Below are positions 53,646-62,345 of a stretch of 64,000 nucleotides of DNA, in pieces; position 1 is the stretch's first letter, and every line of letters starts with the position of its first letter. The stretch is from Betaproteobacteria bacterium (GTDB lineage Bacteria; Pseudomonadota; Gammaproteobacteria; Burkholderiales; Burkholderiaceae_C), in the NCBI GenBank assembly GCA_016704535.1, contig JADIZZ010000020.1, forward strand, positions 62,001-126,000, in the 5' to 3' direction. The notes beneath the pieces were generated by a model, which had not been told where the DNA came from, ran no database searches, and worked only from the letters and a program-made list of their open reading frames with translations. The translations under genes and the position numbers were made by a program.

Positions 53646-54445
53646 GAGGGGGCTCCGGGGGACTGGGCCCTCAGGCCCTTGAGAAAGGGGGCGTAGCCTT
53701 CGGGCGAAAGCCAGAAGCGCACGACGCGCGTGATGCCGTTGCTGGTGATGGTGGCGCCCGACAGGCCGTCGACGTTGTGCGGGTCGGTGGCCGGCGGCCC
53801 GGCCTGGCCCTTGATCACCTTCAGCTGCGGCTGCCAGTTGGCATCAAAGGCCTTGCGGCCCACCCACAAGGCCTGCCACTGGGGGTTGCTGATCTCGCCG
53901 CCCAGGCCCGGGGTTTCCTTCTGTTCGTAGAAGGTCAGCCCGCGCACGGTGTTGCCGTCACGGTCCAGCGCCAGGAAGCCGTAGACCGTGCCCCACATGC
54001 CCATACCCTCGATGGGCAGCACCATCTGCTCGACCTGGCCGCCGGGGCTGGCGACCTGGTAGACGGTGCCGTACTTCGGCAGCCGCATGATCTGCGCGTC
54101 GTTCGGCGCCGCGGTGCGCGACATCGCCGGGTCGTTGCGCGCCTTGCGCTGGTCGTAGCCCTTGGCATCGAACTTGTCTTCGGGCACCAGCTGGCCGCTC
54201 TGCAGGTCGACCACGCGCACCTTGATGCGCTGGTCGAAGATGGTCTGCAGTTCGGCGGTGGAGCGCCGCTCGCCCGGCGTCACCAGGCTGGCCGCCAGCA
54301 GCACGTTCTTCTGCTTGTAGAGCAGGGCGTTGGCTTCCTGGCGGCTGCGCAGGCCCACTGCGGCGGTGGCCACGAGCAGGGCGCAGGCGACGCTCACGCC
54401 GGTGGCGAAGAGCACCGTGTAGCGTGTGGAATCAAGTTTGGGCAC
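53642..54445 (-). CDS. nqrC: NqrC, covalent-FMN subunit
   Basis: 267 residues from a GTG start inside the end of nqrB (14 bp overlap). An N-terminal membrane helix (about 8-30) precedes a periplasmic domain. The FMN attachment motif is SGAT in VDGLSGATITSNG (near 230), modified by ApbE. GMGMWGTVYGFLALD is another family block. Confidence 0.96.
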   Translation of the reverse strand: MPKLDSTRYTVLFATGVSVACALLVATAAVGLRSRQEANALLYKQKNVLLAASLVTPGERRSTAELQTIFDQRIKVRVVDLQSGQLVPEDKFDAKGYDQRKARNDPAMSRTAAPNDAQIMRLPKYGTVYQVASPGGQVEQMVLPIEGMGMWGTVYGFLALDRDGNTVRGLTFYEQKETPGLGGEISNPQWQALWVGRKAFDANWQPQLKVIKGQAGPPATDPHNVDGLSGATITSNGITRVVRFWLSPEGYAPFLKGLRAQSPGAPS

Positions 54446-55664
54446 GGCGCTTGCCCCTTCGGCGCAGGTTGGCCTGCACGGTCACGTAGTCGATGAACGG
54501 GGCCATCACGTTCATGAACAGGATCACCAGCATCACCGCTTCCGGGTAGGCGGGGTTGAAGACGCGGATCAGCACGACCAGCGCCCCGATCAGCAGCCCG
54601 TACGCCCAGCGCCCGGCGTTGGAGTAGGGTGAGGTCACGGGGTCGGTGACCATGAAGACCATCGCGAAGGCCCAGCCGCCGGCCACCATGTGCCACCAGA
54701 AGGGCACAGCGAAATAGGGGTTGGTGGCCGAGCCGATTCCGTTGAGCAACGACGCCATGCCGATGGTGCCCAGGCACATCGCGAGCATGATCCGCCAGGA
54801 TCCGATGCCGGTGACGACGAGCACCACCGCGCCCAGCAGGCAGGCCAGCGCCGAGGTCTCGCCCATCGAGCCGGGCTCCAGGCCGATGAAGGCGTTCCAC
54901 CAGCTCAACTGCAACTGGTCGAATGAGCCGGTCATCTGGCGCATCTGCGACAGCACCGTGGCACCCGAGAAACCGTCCACCGCGGCCGCGGTGGGGATGG
55001 CCGTCCAGACCTTGTCGCCCGACATGGCGGCCGGGTAGGCGAAGAACAGGAAGGCCCGCGCCACCAGCGCCGGGTTCATGAAGTTCATGCCGGTGCCGCC
55101 GAAGACCTCCTTGCCCAGCACCACCGCGAAGGCCACCGCCAGCGCGGCTTGCCACAGCGGCGTCTCGGGCGGGCAGATCAGCGGGAACAGCGCACCGGTG
55201 ACGAAGAAGCCCTCGTTGACCTCCATCTTGCGAATCACCGCGAAGGCCACCTCGATGCCCAGGCCGACGACCATCGTCACCGCGTACAGTGGCAGGAAGT
55301 ACATCGCGCCGTGCAGCACGTTGGCCGCCAGGCTGGCCGGCGAGTAGCCCACGCCCAGCAGGCCCAGCACGTCGTGGCGCCAGCCGGTCAGCAGCGCCAC
55401 CTTGGCCGGGTCGAGCGCCAGGTTGGCCTGCAGCCCGGTGTTGTACATGGCCATGAACATGCACGGGAAGGTGGCGATGACCACCAGGATCATCATGCGC
55501 TTGAGGTCCAGCGCGTCGCGCACGTGGGCGCCCGTGGTCGTGTTCTTGGCCGGCGCGTAGAAGAACGTGTCGGCCGCCTCGTACAGCGGGTAGAAGCGTT
55601 CGAGCTTGCCCCCGGGGTGGAAGGGGGCGCCGACGCGGTCGAGCAGTTGACGCAGGGCGCGCAT
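54432..55664 (-). CDS. nqrB: NqrB, FMN- and riboflavin-bearing membrane subunit
   Basis: 410 residues with about ten hydrophobic segments. The covalent FMN site is SGAT in VDGFSGATVLSQM (near 235). NEGFFVTGALFPLICPP and FGGTGMNFMNPALVARAFLFFAYP are family blocks. It carries the main Na+ channel and the ubiquinone site region. The start overlaps the nqrA stop (TGATG). Confidence 0.97.
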   Translation of the reverse strand: MRALRQLLDRVGAPFHPGGKLERFYPLYEAADTFFYAPAKNTTTGAHVRDALDLKRMMILVVIATFPCMFMAMYNTGLQANLALDPAKVALLTGWRHDVLGLLGVGYSPASLAANVLHGAMYFLPLYAVTMVVGLGIEVAFAVIRKMEVNEGFFVTGALFPLICPPETPLWQAALAVAFAVVLGKEVFGGTGMNFMNPALVARAFLFFAYPAAMSGDKVWTAIPTAAAVDGFSGATVLSQMRQMTGSFDQLQLSWWNAFIGLEPGSMGETSALACLLGAVVLVVTGIGSWRIMLAMCLGTIGMASLLNGIGSATNPYFAVPFWWHMVAGGWAFAMVFMVTDPVTSPYSNAGRWAYGLLIGALVVLIRVFNPAYPEAVMLVILFMNVMAPFIDYVTVQANLRRRGKRRAQT

Positions 55665-57031
55665 CAGGCCAGTTCCTTTTCAATGCGGGCCAGCGCGGCG
55701 CGCAGCAGCGGGCCGTACTCGGCCTTGCCAGGGCAGACGAAGGTGCACAGCGCGAGGTCTTCCTCGTCGAGTTCCAGGGCGCCCAGCGCCTCGGCGCGCT
55801 CGTCGTCCTTCATCAGCAGGGCGCGCAGCAGGAAGGTGGGCATCAGGTCCAGCGGCATCACGCGCTCGAAGGAGCCGATGGGCACCATGGCGCGCGCGCC
55901 GCCGTTGGTGGTGGTGTTCAGCGCCAGCCTGGCCTTGCGCATCCAGGCGCCGGCGACCACGCCCCAGATCGAGAACTTGTCGGTGCCGGGTGTGATCCAG
56001 CCGAAGAACTCGCGCTCGGTGGCTTCGGCCAGCGCGGTGATCTGCAGGTGGTGGCGGCCCAGCCAGCCGTGCACCGGCCCGGCGGCGGTGCGGCCGTCGA
56101 GCACCGAGCCAGAGACGATGCGCTGAGGACCCGGGGCGACCTCGCCCTGGGTCAGCACATCGAGCGACGCACCGAGCCGCGTGCGCAGCAGGCGCGGCCG
56201 CAGCACGCTGGGACCGGCCAGCGACACGACGCGTTCGACGTCGAGCCGGCCGGTGGTGAACAGCTGCCCGATGGCGGCCACGTCCTGGTAGCCGATGTGC
56301 CAGACGCTGCGCTCATGGTCCACCGGGCAGAGAAGATGGATGTGCGTGCCGGCGTTGCCGGCCGGGTGCGGCCCCTCGAAGACCTCCACCGAGACCCTCG
56401 GCGTGTCCGGCAACTGCACGGCAAAGCCCGGTGCCACGCAGACGCGGGTGGGGCCTTCGGTCAGGTGCGAAAGCACGGTCACGCCCGTACGGAAGTCTTC
56501 GTGGCGGTCGGCCAGAACGGCATTCACGTCCGGCGCATGCGGGCGCGTATCGATGGCGGTGATGAACAGCGCATGCGGCGTGGCGTCGATCTGCGGCAGC
56601 TTGGAAAACGGCCGCGAGCGCAAGGCCGTCCACAGGCCCGACTCGACGAGCAGCGCGCGCACCTGCTCGTTGTCCAGCGCCGACGGCGGCTTGCCGGTGA
56701 AGCGGGTGAAGGTGGCTTGCGCTTGCGCGCCGTCGTCGTCCTGCACGTCGATCACCAGCGACTGGAAGGCGCGGAACTCGCCGCGGTGCAGCGCGCTCAC
56801 CGTGCCGGCAGCGGGCGAGGTGAAACGCACGCCGGGTGCCTGCTTGTCGCTGAAGAGCAACTGGCCACGTTGCACCGCGTCGCCCGGCTGCACGTGAAAG
56901 GTGGGCTTGAGGCCGGGATGGTCGACGCCGAGCAGGGCCACCTGCACGCAGTCGCGCGCGGCTTCGATGGCCTGCGTCGGCTCGCCCGCCAGGGGCAGGT
57001 CGAGTCCTCGCTTCACCTTGTGCAAAGTCAC
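55664..57031 (-). CDS. nqrA: NqrA subunit of Na+-NQR
   Basis: 455 residues from a GTG, with a strong GGAGG about 8 bp upstream; an ATG close by is out of frame. The start VKRGLDLPLAGEP and blocks VGVDHPG-like LGVDHPGLKPTFHVQPGD, HIGYQDVAAIG and the C-terminal MPLDLMPTFLLRALL fit NqrA. It binds quinone at the cytoplasmic side. First gene of nqrABCDEF; dodecin is 54 bp upstream. Confidence 0.96.
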   Translation of the reverse strand: MTLHKVKRGLDLPLAGEPTQAIEAARDCVQVALLGVDHPGLKPTFHVQPGDAVQRGQLLFSDKQAPGVRFTSPAAGTVSALHRGEFRAFQSLVIDVQDDDGAQAQATFTRFTGKPPSALDNEQVRALLVESGLWTALRSRPFSKLPQIDATPHALFITAIDTRPHAPDVNAVLADRHEDFRTGVTVLSHLTEGPTRVCVAPGFAVQLPDTPRVSVEVFEGPHPAGNAGTHIHLLCPVDHERSVWHIGYQDVAAIGQLFTTGRLDVERVVSLAGPSVLRPRLLRTRLGASLDVLTQGEVAPGPQRIVSGSVLDGRTAAGPVHGWLGRHHLQITALAEATEREFFGWITPGTDKFSIWGVVAGAWMRKARLALNTTTNGGARAMVPIGSFERVMPLDLMPTFLLRALLMKDDERAEALGALELDEEDLALCTFVCPGKAEYGPLLRAALARIEKELA

Positions 57032-57085
57032 ATCACCCCTCCTTCGTCAAGCTCGGGAACGCGCCGGCGGGCGGGCCGGCTGCGC

Positions 57086-57292
57086 TCAACGTTCGACCTT
57101 GAAGCCGATGCGCACCGTGACCTGGAATTCGCTGACCTTGCCGTCGCGGATACCGCCACGCTGCTCGACCACCTCGAACCAGGCCATGTGGCGCAGGGTC
57201 TTGCCGGCCTCTTCGACCGCGGCCGTGACGGCCTCGGTGAAGCCGACCGGCGAGGTGCCGACGACGTCGACCTTCTTGTAGATGCCGTTCAT
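57086..57292 (-). CDS. Dodecin, flavin-binding storage protein
   Basis: 68 residues. The dodecin pattern is IYKKVDVVGTSPVGFTEAVTAAVEEAGKTLRHMAWFEVVEQ with a C-terminal strand FQVTVRIGFKVE. The aromatic in MAWFEV is the flavin-stacking Trp. Dodecamers buffer riboflavin/FMN. Lying just ahead of nqrA, it may supply or protect flavin for the flavin-rich NQR complex, which is an inference from position. Confidence 0.95.
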   Translation of the reverse strand: MNGIYKKVDVVGTSPVGFTEAVTAAVEEAGKTLRHMAWFEVVEQRGGIRDGKVSEFQVTVRIGFKVER

Positions 57293-57371
57293 GCGCTCTC
57301 CTCGATGAACTGTCGGCGCGCCGGCCGGTTGCCCTGCGGCCCGGCCGTCACTGCCCTGTGGTGCTTGCGGG

Positions 57372-57617
57372 TCAGGGGTGCAGGCGTGCGTACTTGGCCT
57401 GCAGCTGGTCGGGTGTCTCGACGTGCTTCGGGTCGGGGATGATGCAGTCGGCGGGGCACACGTCGGAACACTGGGGCTCGTCGTGCGCGCCGACACACTC
57501 GGTGCACTTGTCGGGGTCGATGACGTAGATCGGCGAGCCGACGCTGATCGCCTCGTTCGGACAGACGGGTTTGCAGGCGTCGCAGGCGGTGCAGTCGTCG
57601 ACGATGACCAGGGCCAT
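57372..57617 (-). CDS. fdx: 2[4Fe-4S] ferredoxin
   Basis: 81 residues. The two cluster motifs are CTACDACKPVCP and CTECVGAHDEPQCSDVCP; the eight-residue insertion in the second is typical of proteobacterial ferredoxins of the Allochromatium type. The C-terminal extension has a helix. It is the natural acceptor for the PFOR encoded three genes upstream. It follows the dihydroorotate-dehydrogenase-like gene by 58 bp, with GGAG before its ATG. Confidence 0.96.
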   Translation of the reverse strand: MALVIVDDCTACDACKPVCPNEAISVGSPIYVIDPDKCTECVGAHDEPQCSDVCPADCIIPDPKHVETPDQLQAKYARLHP

Positions 57618-57675
57618 GGGGAACTCCTCTTCTGTGGGGTATGCGAAACGGTGTCGGGGCGTGAGGGTATGGAGG

Positions 57676-58683
57676 CTAAGCGAACGGGCTCGAGTAGGAC
57701 CTTAGGGCCTTCATGTAGTTGGAACGCTCGAAGGCGGCCGGATTCGGGCAGGACAGCTGGCTCAGCGAGCCCTTCATCTGCCGTACCGAGCTGTACTCGC
57801 GGTCCTTCATCCAGGCCTCGATGCCCTCGAGCAGGGCAGCGATGTGGCCCGGCCCCTTCTGCAGCAGGCTGCTCGCCAGCATCACGCAGTCGGCGCCGGC
57901 CAGCAGCAGCTTGAGCACGTCCGCGGTCGTGTGCGCACCGCCGGTGGCAGCCATGCTGGCTTCGATGCGTCCGTGCAGGATGGCGATCCAGCGCAGCGCC
58001 AGTCGCAGTTCGTCGGAGGTCGACAGCACCAGGTGCGAGGCCACTTCCAGCTCCTCGAGCATGATGTCGGGCTGAACGAAGCGGTTGAAGAGCACGAGCC
58101 CGGACGCCCCGGTGCCGACGAGGCGCTGCGCCATGTTGGCCATCGCACTGAAGTAGGGCGCGATCTTGACGGCCACCGGCGCGCGGGTCTCGGCGCACAC
58201 CGAGGCGACGAGGTCGACGTAGCGCTGTTCGACGGCCGCACTGGTGTCGGCCAGGTCGGTGGCCAGGAAGTAGACGTTGAGTTCGACGGCGTCGGCGCCG
58301 GCCATCTCGAACTGACGGGCGTAATGGGTCCAGCCGCCCGTCGTGTAGCCGTTCAGGCTGGCGATCACGGGCACCTTCAGCGCCTTCTTGGCGTCGGTGA
58401 TCAGCTGCAGGTACTTGTCGGTGGCGTTGGCCGCCGGTGCCATCTCGGGGAAGAAGCCTCGCGCCTCGGGCGACACCTCGGAGCCGCTGAGCATCAGGTC
58501 GTGCGTGGCCATCTCCTCGTGTTCGATCTGCTCCTCGAACAGCGAGGGCAGCACGACGGCGCCGGCGCCGGCATCCTCGAGCCGCCGCAGGCTGTCCACC
58601 GTGGCCGTCAGCGGCGATGCCGAGGCGACGATGGGGTTGCGCAGTTCGAGGCCCAGATAGCGGGTGCGAAGATCGACGCTCAT
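57676..58683 (-). CDS. Dihydroorotate-dehydrogenase-like FMN protein next to PFOR
   Basis: 335 residues from an ATG overlapping the nifJ stop (ATGA). TIM-barrel DHOD-like features: GLELRNPIVASASPLT, ASLNGYTTGGWTHYARQFEMAGADAVELN, PVAVKIAPYFS and ATGGAHTTADVLKLLLAGADCVMLAS. It resembles the DHODH-like proteins often found beside nifJ; in pyrimidine synthesis the substrate-side catalytic residue context differs, so orotate is unlikely to be the product. It may move electrons to or from ferredoxin. Confidence 0.85.
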   Translation of the reverse strand: MSVDLRTRYLGLELRNPIVASASPLTATVDSLRRLEDAGAGAVVLPSLFEEQIEHEEMATHDLMLSGSEVSPEARGFFPEMAPAANATDKYLQLITDAKKALKVPVIASLNGYTTGGWTHYARQFEMAGADAVELNVYFLATDLADTSAAVEQRYVDLVASVCAETRAPVAVKIAPYFSAMANMAQRLVGTGASGLVLFNRFVQPDIMLEELEVASHLVLSTSDELRLALRWIAILHGRIEASMAATGGAHTTADVLKLLLAGADCVMLASSLLQKGPGHIAALLEGIEAWMKDREYSSVRQMKGSLSQLSCPNPAAFERSNYMKALRSYSSPFA

Positions 58684-61600
58684 GGCTTGCCCTCCTCGTT
58701 GGTGGCGGCGGCGGCCGGTGCGTCGCCTTGTTCGGTCACGGTGCGGTGCACGCCGGCGATCTGTTCGTAGAGTGTCCAGCGCGCGTCGGCGTCGGTCTGC
58801 GACTTCTTCGCCAGCAGGCGCGCACGCGCCGGATCGGCCTGGGCCAGCATCGCAAAACGCCCTTCCTTCATGGTGAACTGCTCCAGCGGTATGGTCGGCT
58901 TGCGCGAGTCCAGCTTCAGCGGCTGGTCGGCGCCGCCCATGCCCAGGCGCGGGTCGTAGTGGTAGAGCGTGAGGTAGCCGCTCTTCACGGCGTCGCGCTG
59001 GTGGCTCATGCCGGTGGTCATGTCGATGCCGTGCGCTATGCAGTGGCTGTAGGCGATGATCAGCGACGGGCCGGGCCACGACGCGGCCTCCTGGAAGGTG
59101 CGCACCGTCTGCACCGGGTTGGCGCCCATCGCCACCTGCGCGACGTAGACGTTGCCGTAGGCCATGGCGATCATGCCGAGGTCCTTCTTGCCGGTGGACT
59201 TGCCGGCGGCGGCGAACTTGGCCACCGCACCGCGTGGCGTCGACTTCGACGCCTGGCCGCCGGTGTTGCTGTAGACCTCGGTGTCGAGCACCAGGATGTT
59301 GACGTTGCGCCCCGAGGCCAGCACGTGGTCGAGGCCACCGTACCCGATGTCGTAGGCCCAGCCGTCGCCGCCGATGATCCACACGCTGCGCACGACGAGG
59401 CTGTCGGCCACGGCCAGCAGCTGCCGCGCCTCGACGCTGGCCCGGCTGGCCAGCAACGCCTTGAGCCGCTTGACGCGCTCTCGCTGCGCCTTGATCTGCT
59501 CGTCGGTGTCCTGCGGCGCCTGCAGCAGCGCGTTGGCGAGCTCGTCGCCGATCGGGCTGCGCATCCGCTCGACGAGCATGTGCGCCAGGTCACGCTGGGC
59601 GTCGAGCGCCAGCCGCATGCCCAGGCCGAACTCGGCGTTGTCCTCGAACAGGCTGTTCGACCACACCGGCCCCTGGCCCTCGCTGTTCTGTGACCACGGC
59701 GTGGTCGGCAGGTTGCCGCCGTAGATCGACGAGCAACCGGTGGCGTTGGCCATCACGAGGTGGTCGCCGTAGAGCTGCGACAGCAGCTTCAGGTAGGGCG
59801 TTTCGCCGCAACCCGAGCAGGCGCCGGAGTATTCGAATAGCGGCTTGCGGAACTGCGAGCCGCGCAGGCCGTCGATCTTGTCGAAGCCCGGGCGCAGTTC
59901 GGGCAGGCTGAGGAAGAAGTCGTAGTTGGCGCGTTCGGCCTCCAGGTGCGCCTGCTTGGGCTCCATGTTGATGGCCTTGTGCTTGACGGCCTGCTTGCTG
60001 CGTGTGGGGCAGACGTCGACGCAGACGCCGCAGCCGGTGCAGTCTTCGGCCGCCACCTGCAGGCTGTACATCATGCCGTCGAGCGGGCCGCCGTCCTTGC
60101 GTGTCCAGGGCACGGCCTTGAAGGTGGACGGCGCGCCGGCCAGGGCTTCGGCCGGGAAGACGTTCATGCGTATCGCGGCGTGCGGGCAGACCAGCGGGCA
60201 GATGCCGCACTGGGTGCAGATGGTCTCGTCCCAGATGGGGATGTCGATCGCGATGCTGCGCTTTTCCCACTGCGTGGTGCCGGTGGGGAAGGTGCCGTCG
60301 GCGGGCAGGGCCGACACCGGCAGCAGGTCGCCCTTGCCGTCCATCATCATCGCGGTGACACGCTGCACGAAGTCGGGTGCGGCGCGCGGCACCACCGGGC
60401 GGCGCGTGACCACGGCGTCGGCCCGTGCGGGCACCTGCACCTCGCCGAGCGCGGCCAGCGAAGCGTCGACGGCGGCGAAGTTCCGGTTCAGCACGGTGTC
60501 GCCGCGCTTGCCGTAGGTCTTGCGGATCGACTCCTTGATGGCCTCGATGGCCTCGTCGCGCGGCAGCACGCCCGAGATCGCGAAGAAGCAGGCCTGCGTG
60601 ACGGTGTTGATGCGGCTGCCCAGGCCAGCCTGCTGTGCCACCGCCAGCGCGTCGACGACGTAGAACTTCAGCCGCTTGTCGATGATGCTCTGCTGCGCCT
60701 CGCGCGGCAGCCTGGCCCAGACGGCGTCGGCCGGGTAGGGGCTGTTGAGCAGGAAGGTCGCGCCCGGCCGCGCCAGCGCCAGCACGTCGAGCTTGTCCAT
60801 GAACTCAAACTGGTGGCAGGCCACGAAGTCGGCGTTCGTGATCAGGTAGGTCGAGGCGATCGGCTTCGGCCCGAAGCGCAGGTGCGACACGGTGATGGCG
60901 CCCGACTTCTTGCTGTCGTAGACGAAGTAGCCCTGGGCGTGCAGCGGCGTGTTCTCGCCGATGATCTTCACCGTGTTCTTGGTCGCGCCCACGGTGCCGT
61001 CGGCGCCCAGGCCGTAGAACACGGCCCGCGTCACGCCGGCAGTTTCGGTATCGAAGCCGGCGTCGACCTTCAGCGACAGATGCGTCACGTCGTCGAAGAT
61101 GCCCACCGTGAAGTGCCTCTTGGGCTTGGGCGCGTCGAGTTCGTCCAGCGCCGCCTTGGCCATGGCCGGCGTGTACTCCTTCGACGACAGGCCGGAACGC
61201 CCGCCGATGACACGTGGCAGCCGGCCGTCTTCAGGCCAGGCTTCGGCCAGCGCGGTGACGACGTCCTGGTACAGCGGTTCGCCAAGGGCGCCTGGCTCCT
61301 TGCTGCGGTCGAGCGCGGCGATCGCGCGCACGCTCCTCGGCAGCGCCGCGATGAAGGCCTCGGCGTCGAAGGGGCGGTACAGGCGCACGATGACCAGGCC
61401 GACCTTCTCGCCGTCGGCCACCATGCGTCGCACGGCCTCGGTCGACGCGCCGACGCCCGAGCCCATCTGCACCAGCACGCGTTCGGCGTCGGGCGCACCT
61501 TCGTAGTCGAAGAGCCGGTAGTGGCGCCCGGTGAGCGCGCCGAAGCGCTCGAAGGACGCGGTGACGATGCCGGGCACCGCCAGGTAATAGGGATTGGACG

Positions 61601-62291
61601 CCTCGCGTGCCTGGAAGAAGACGTCGGGGTTCTGCGCCGTGCCGCGCATCACCGGGCGGTCGGGGTTGAGGGCGCGCGCACGGTGGGCCTTCACCAGGTC
61701 CTCGTCGATCAGGCTGCGCGCCTCCTCCTCGAAGAGCAGGTCGATCTTGTTGACCTCGTGGCTGGTGCGGAAGCCATCGAAGAAGTGCAGGAAGGGCACA
61801 CGCGCCTTCAGCGTCGCCATGTGCGCGACCATCGCCATGTCCTGCGCTTCCTGCACGCTGTTGGAGGCCAGCAGCGCGAAGCCGGTCATGCGCGCGGCCA
61901 TCACGTCGCTGTGGTCGCCGAAGATCGACAGCGCGTGCGTGGCCAGCGAGCGCGCCGCGACGTGGATCACCGTCGACGTCAGCTCGCCGGCGATCTTGAA
62001 CATGTTGGGCAGCTTCAGCAGCAGGCCCTGCGATGCGGTGAAGGTGGAGCACAGCGCACCGGCCTGCAGCGCGCCGTGCACGGCCCCGGCGGCGCCGCCT
62101 TCGCTCTGCATTTCCACCACCTGCGGCACCATGCCCCAGATGTTCTTCTCGCCGGCGGCCGACCAGGCGTCGGCGAGTTCACCCATCGTCGACGACGGCG
62201 TGATCGGGTAGATCGCGATCACCTCGCTGTTCCAGTGGGCGATGCGTGCGGCGGCTTCGTTGCCGTCGAGCACATGGGAGCGTTCGGTCAT
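58680..62291 (-). CDS. nifJ: NifJ, pyruvate:ferredoxin/flavodoxin oxidoreductase
   Basis: 1203 residues, the full-length single-chain PFOR. The N-terminal pyrimidine-binding part begins AIYPITPSSTMGELAD. Cluster-binding motifs CTQCGICPLVCP and CTGCGVCVDVCP lie near 690-760, and the TPP/cluster part has YSGACSGCGETPYLK, GGDGWAYDIGYGGLDHV and TEVYSNTGGQ. It converts pyruvate and CoA to acetyl-CoA, CO2 and reduced ferredoxin, and is oxygen sensitive. It sits between the DHOD-like gene and the rubrerythrin fusion. Confidence 0.97.
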   Translation of the reverse strand: MTERSHVLDGNEAAARIAHWNSEVIAIYPITPSSTMGELADAWSAAGEKNIWGMVPQVVEMQSEGGAAGAVHGALQAGALCSTFTASQGLLLKLPNMFKIAGELTSTVIHVAARSLATHALSIFGDHSDVMAARMTGFALLASNSVQEAQDMAMVAHMATLKARVPFLHFFDGFRTSHEVNKIDLLFEEEARSLIDEDLVKAHRARALNPDRPVMRGTAQNPDVFFQAREASNPYYLAVPGIVTASFERFGALTGRHYRLFDYEGAPDAERVLVQMGSGVGASTEAVRRMVADGEKVGLVIVRLYRPFDAEAFIAALPRSVRAIAALDRSKEPGALGEPLYQDVVTALAEAWPEDGRLPRVIGGRSGLSSKEYTPAMAKAALDELDAPKPKRHFTVGIFDDVTHLSLKVDAGFDTETAGVTRAVFYGLGADGTVGATKNTVKIIGENTPLHAQGYFVYDSKKSGAITVSHLRFGPKPIASTYLITNADFVACHQFEFMDKLDVLALARPGATFLLNSPYPADAVWARLPREAQQSIIDKRLKFYVVDALAVAQQAGLGSRINTVTQACFFAISGVLPRDEAIEAIKESIRKTYGKRGDTVLNRNFAAVDASLAALGEVQVPARADAVVTRRPVVPRAAPDFVQRVTAMMMDGKGDLLPVSALPADGTFPTGTTQWEKRSIAIDIPIWDETICTQCGICPLVCPHAAIRMNVFPAEALAGAPSTFKAVPWTRKDGGPLDGMMYSLQVAAEDCTGCGVCVDVCPTRSKQAVKHKAINMEPKQAHLEAERANYDFFLSLPELRPGFDKIDGLRGSQFRKPLFEYSGACSGCGETPYLKLLSQLYGDHLVMANATGCSSIYGGNLPTTPWSQNSEGQGPVWSNSLFEDNAEFGLGMRLALDAQRDLAHMLVERMRSPIGDELANALLQAPQDTDEQIKAQRERVKRLKALLASRASVEARQLLAVADSLVVRSVWIIGGDGWAYDIGYGGLDHVLASGRNVNILVLDTEVYSNTGGQASKSTPRGAVAKFAAAGKSTGKKDLGMIAMAYGNVYVAQVAMGANPVQTVRTFQEAASWPGPSLIIAYSHCIAHGIDMTTGMSHQRDAVKSGYLTLYHYDPRLGMGGADQPLKLDSRKPTIPLEQFTMKEGRFAMLAQADPARARLLAKKSQTDADARWTLYEQIAGVHRTVTEQGDAPAAAATNEEGKP

Positions 62292-62345
62292 GGTGGTCTC
62301 GTCCAGGTGAGAGGAGGCGGGCGCGCGGGCCGTGGGTGGCCGCGG

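Noticed and set aside
49258..57031. RNF complex instead of NQR
   Set aside because: The presence of NqrA, an NqrF with [2Fe-2S], FAD and NADH domains, NqrM, and NqrB/NqrC with SGAT motifs in NQR order identify Na+-NQR; no RnfB or RnfC is present.
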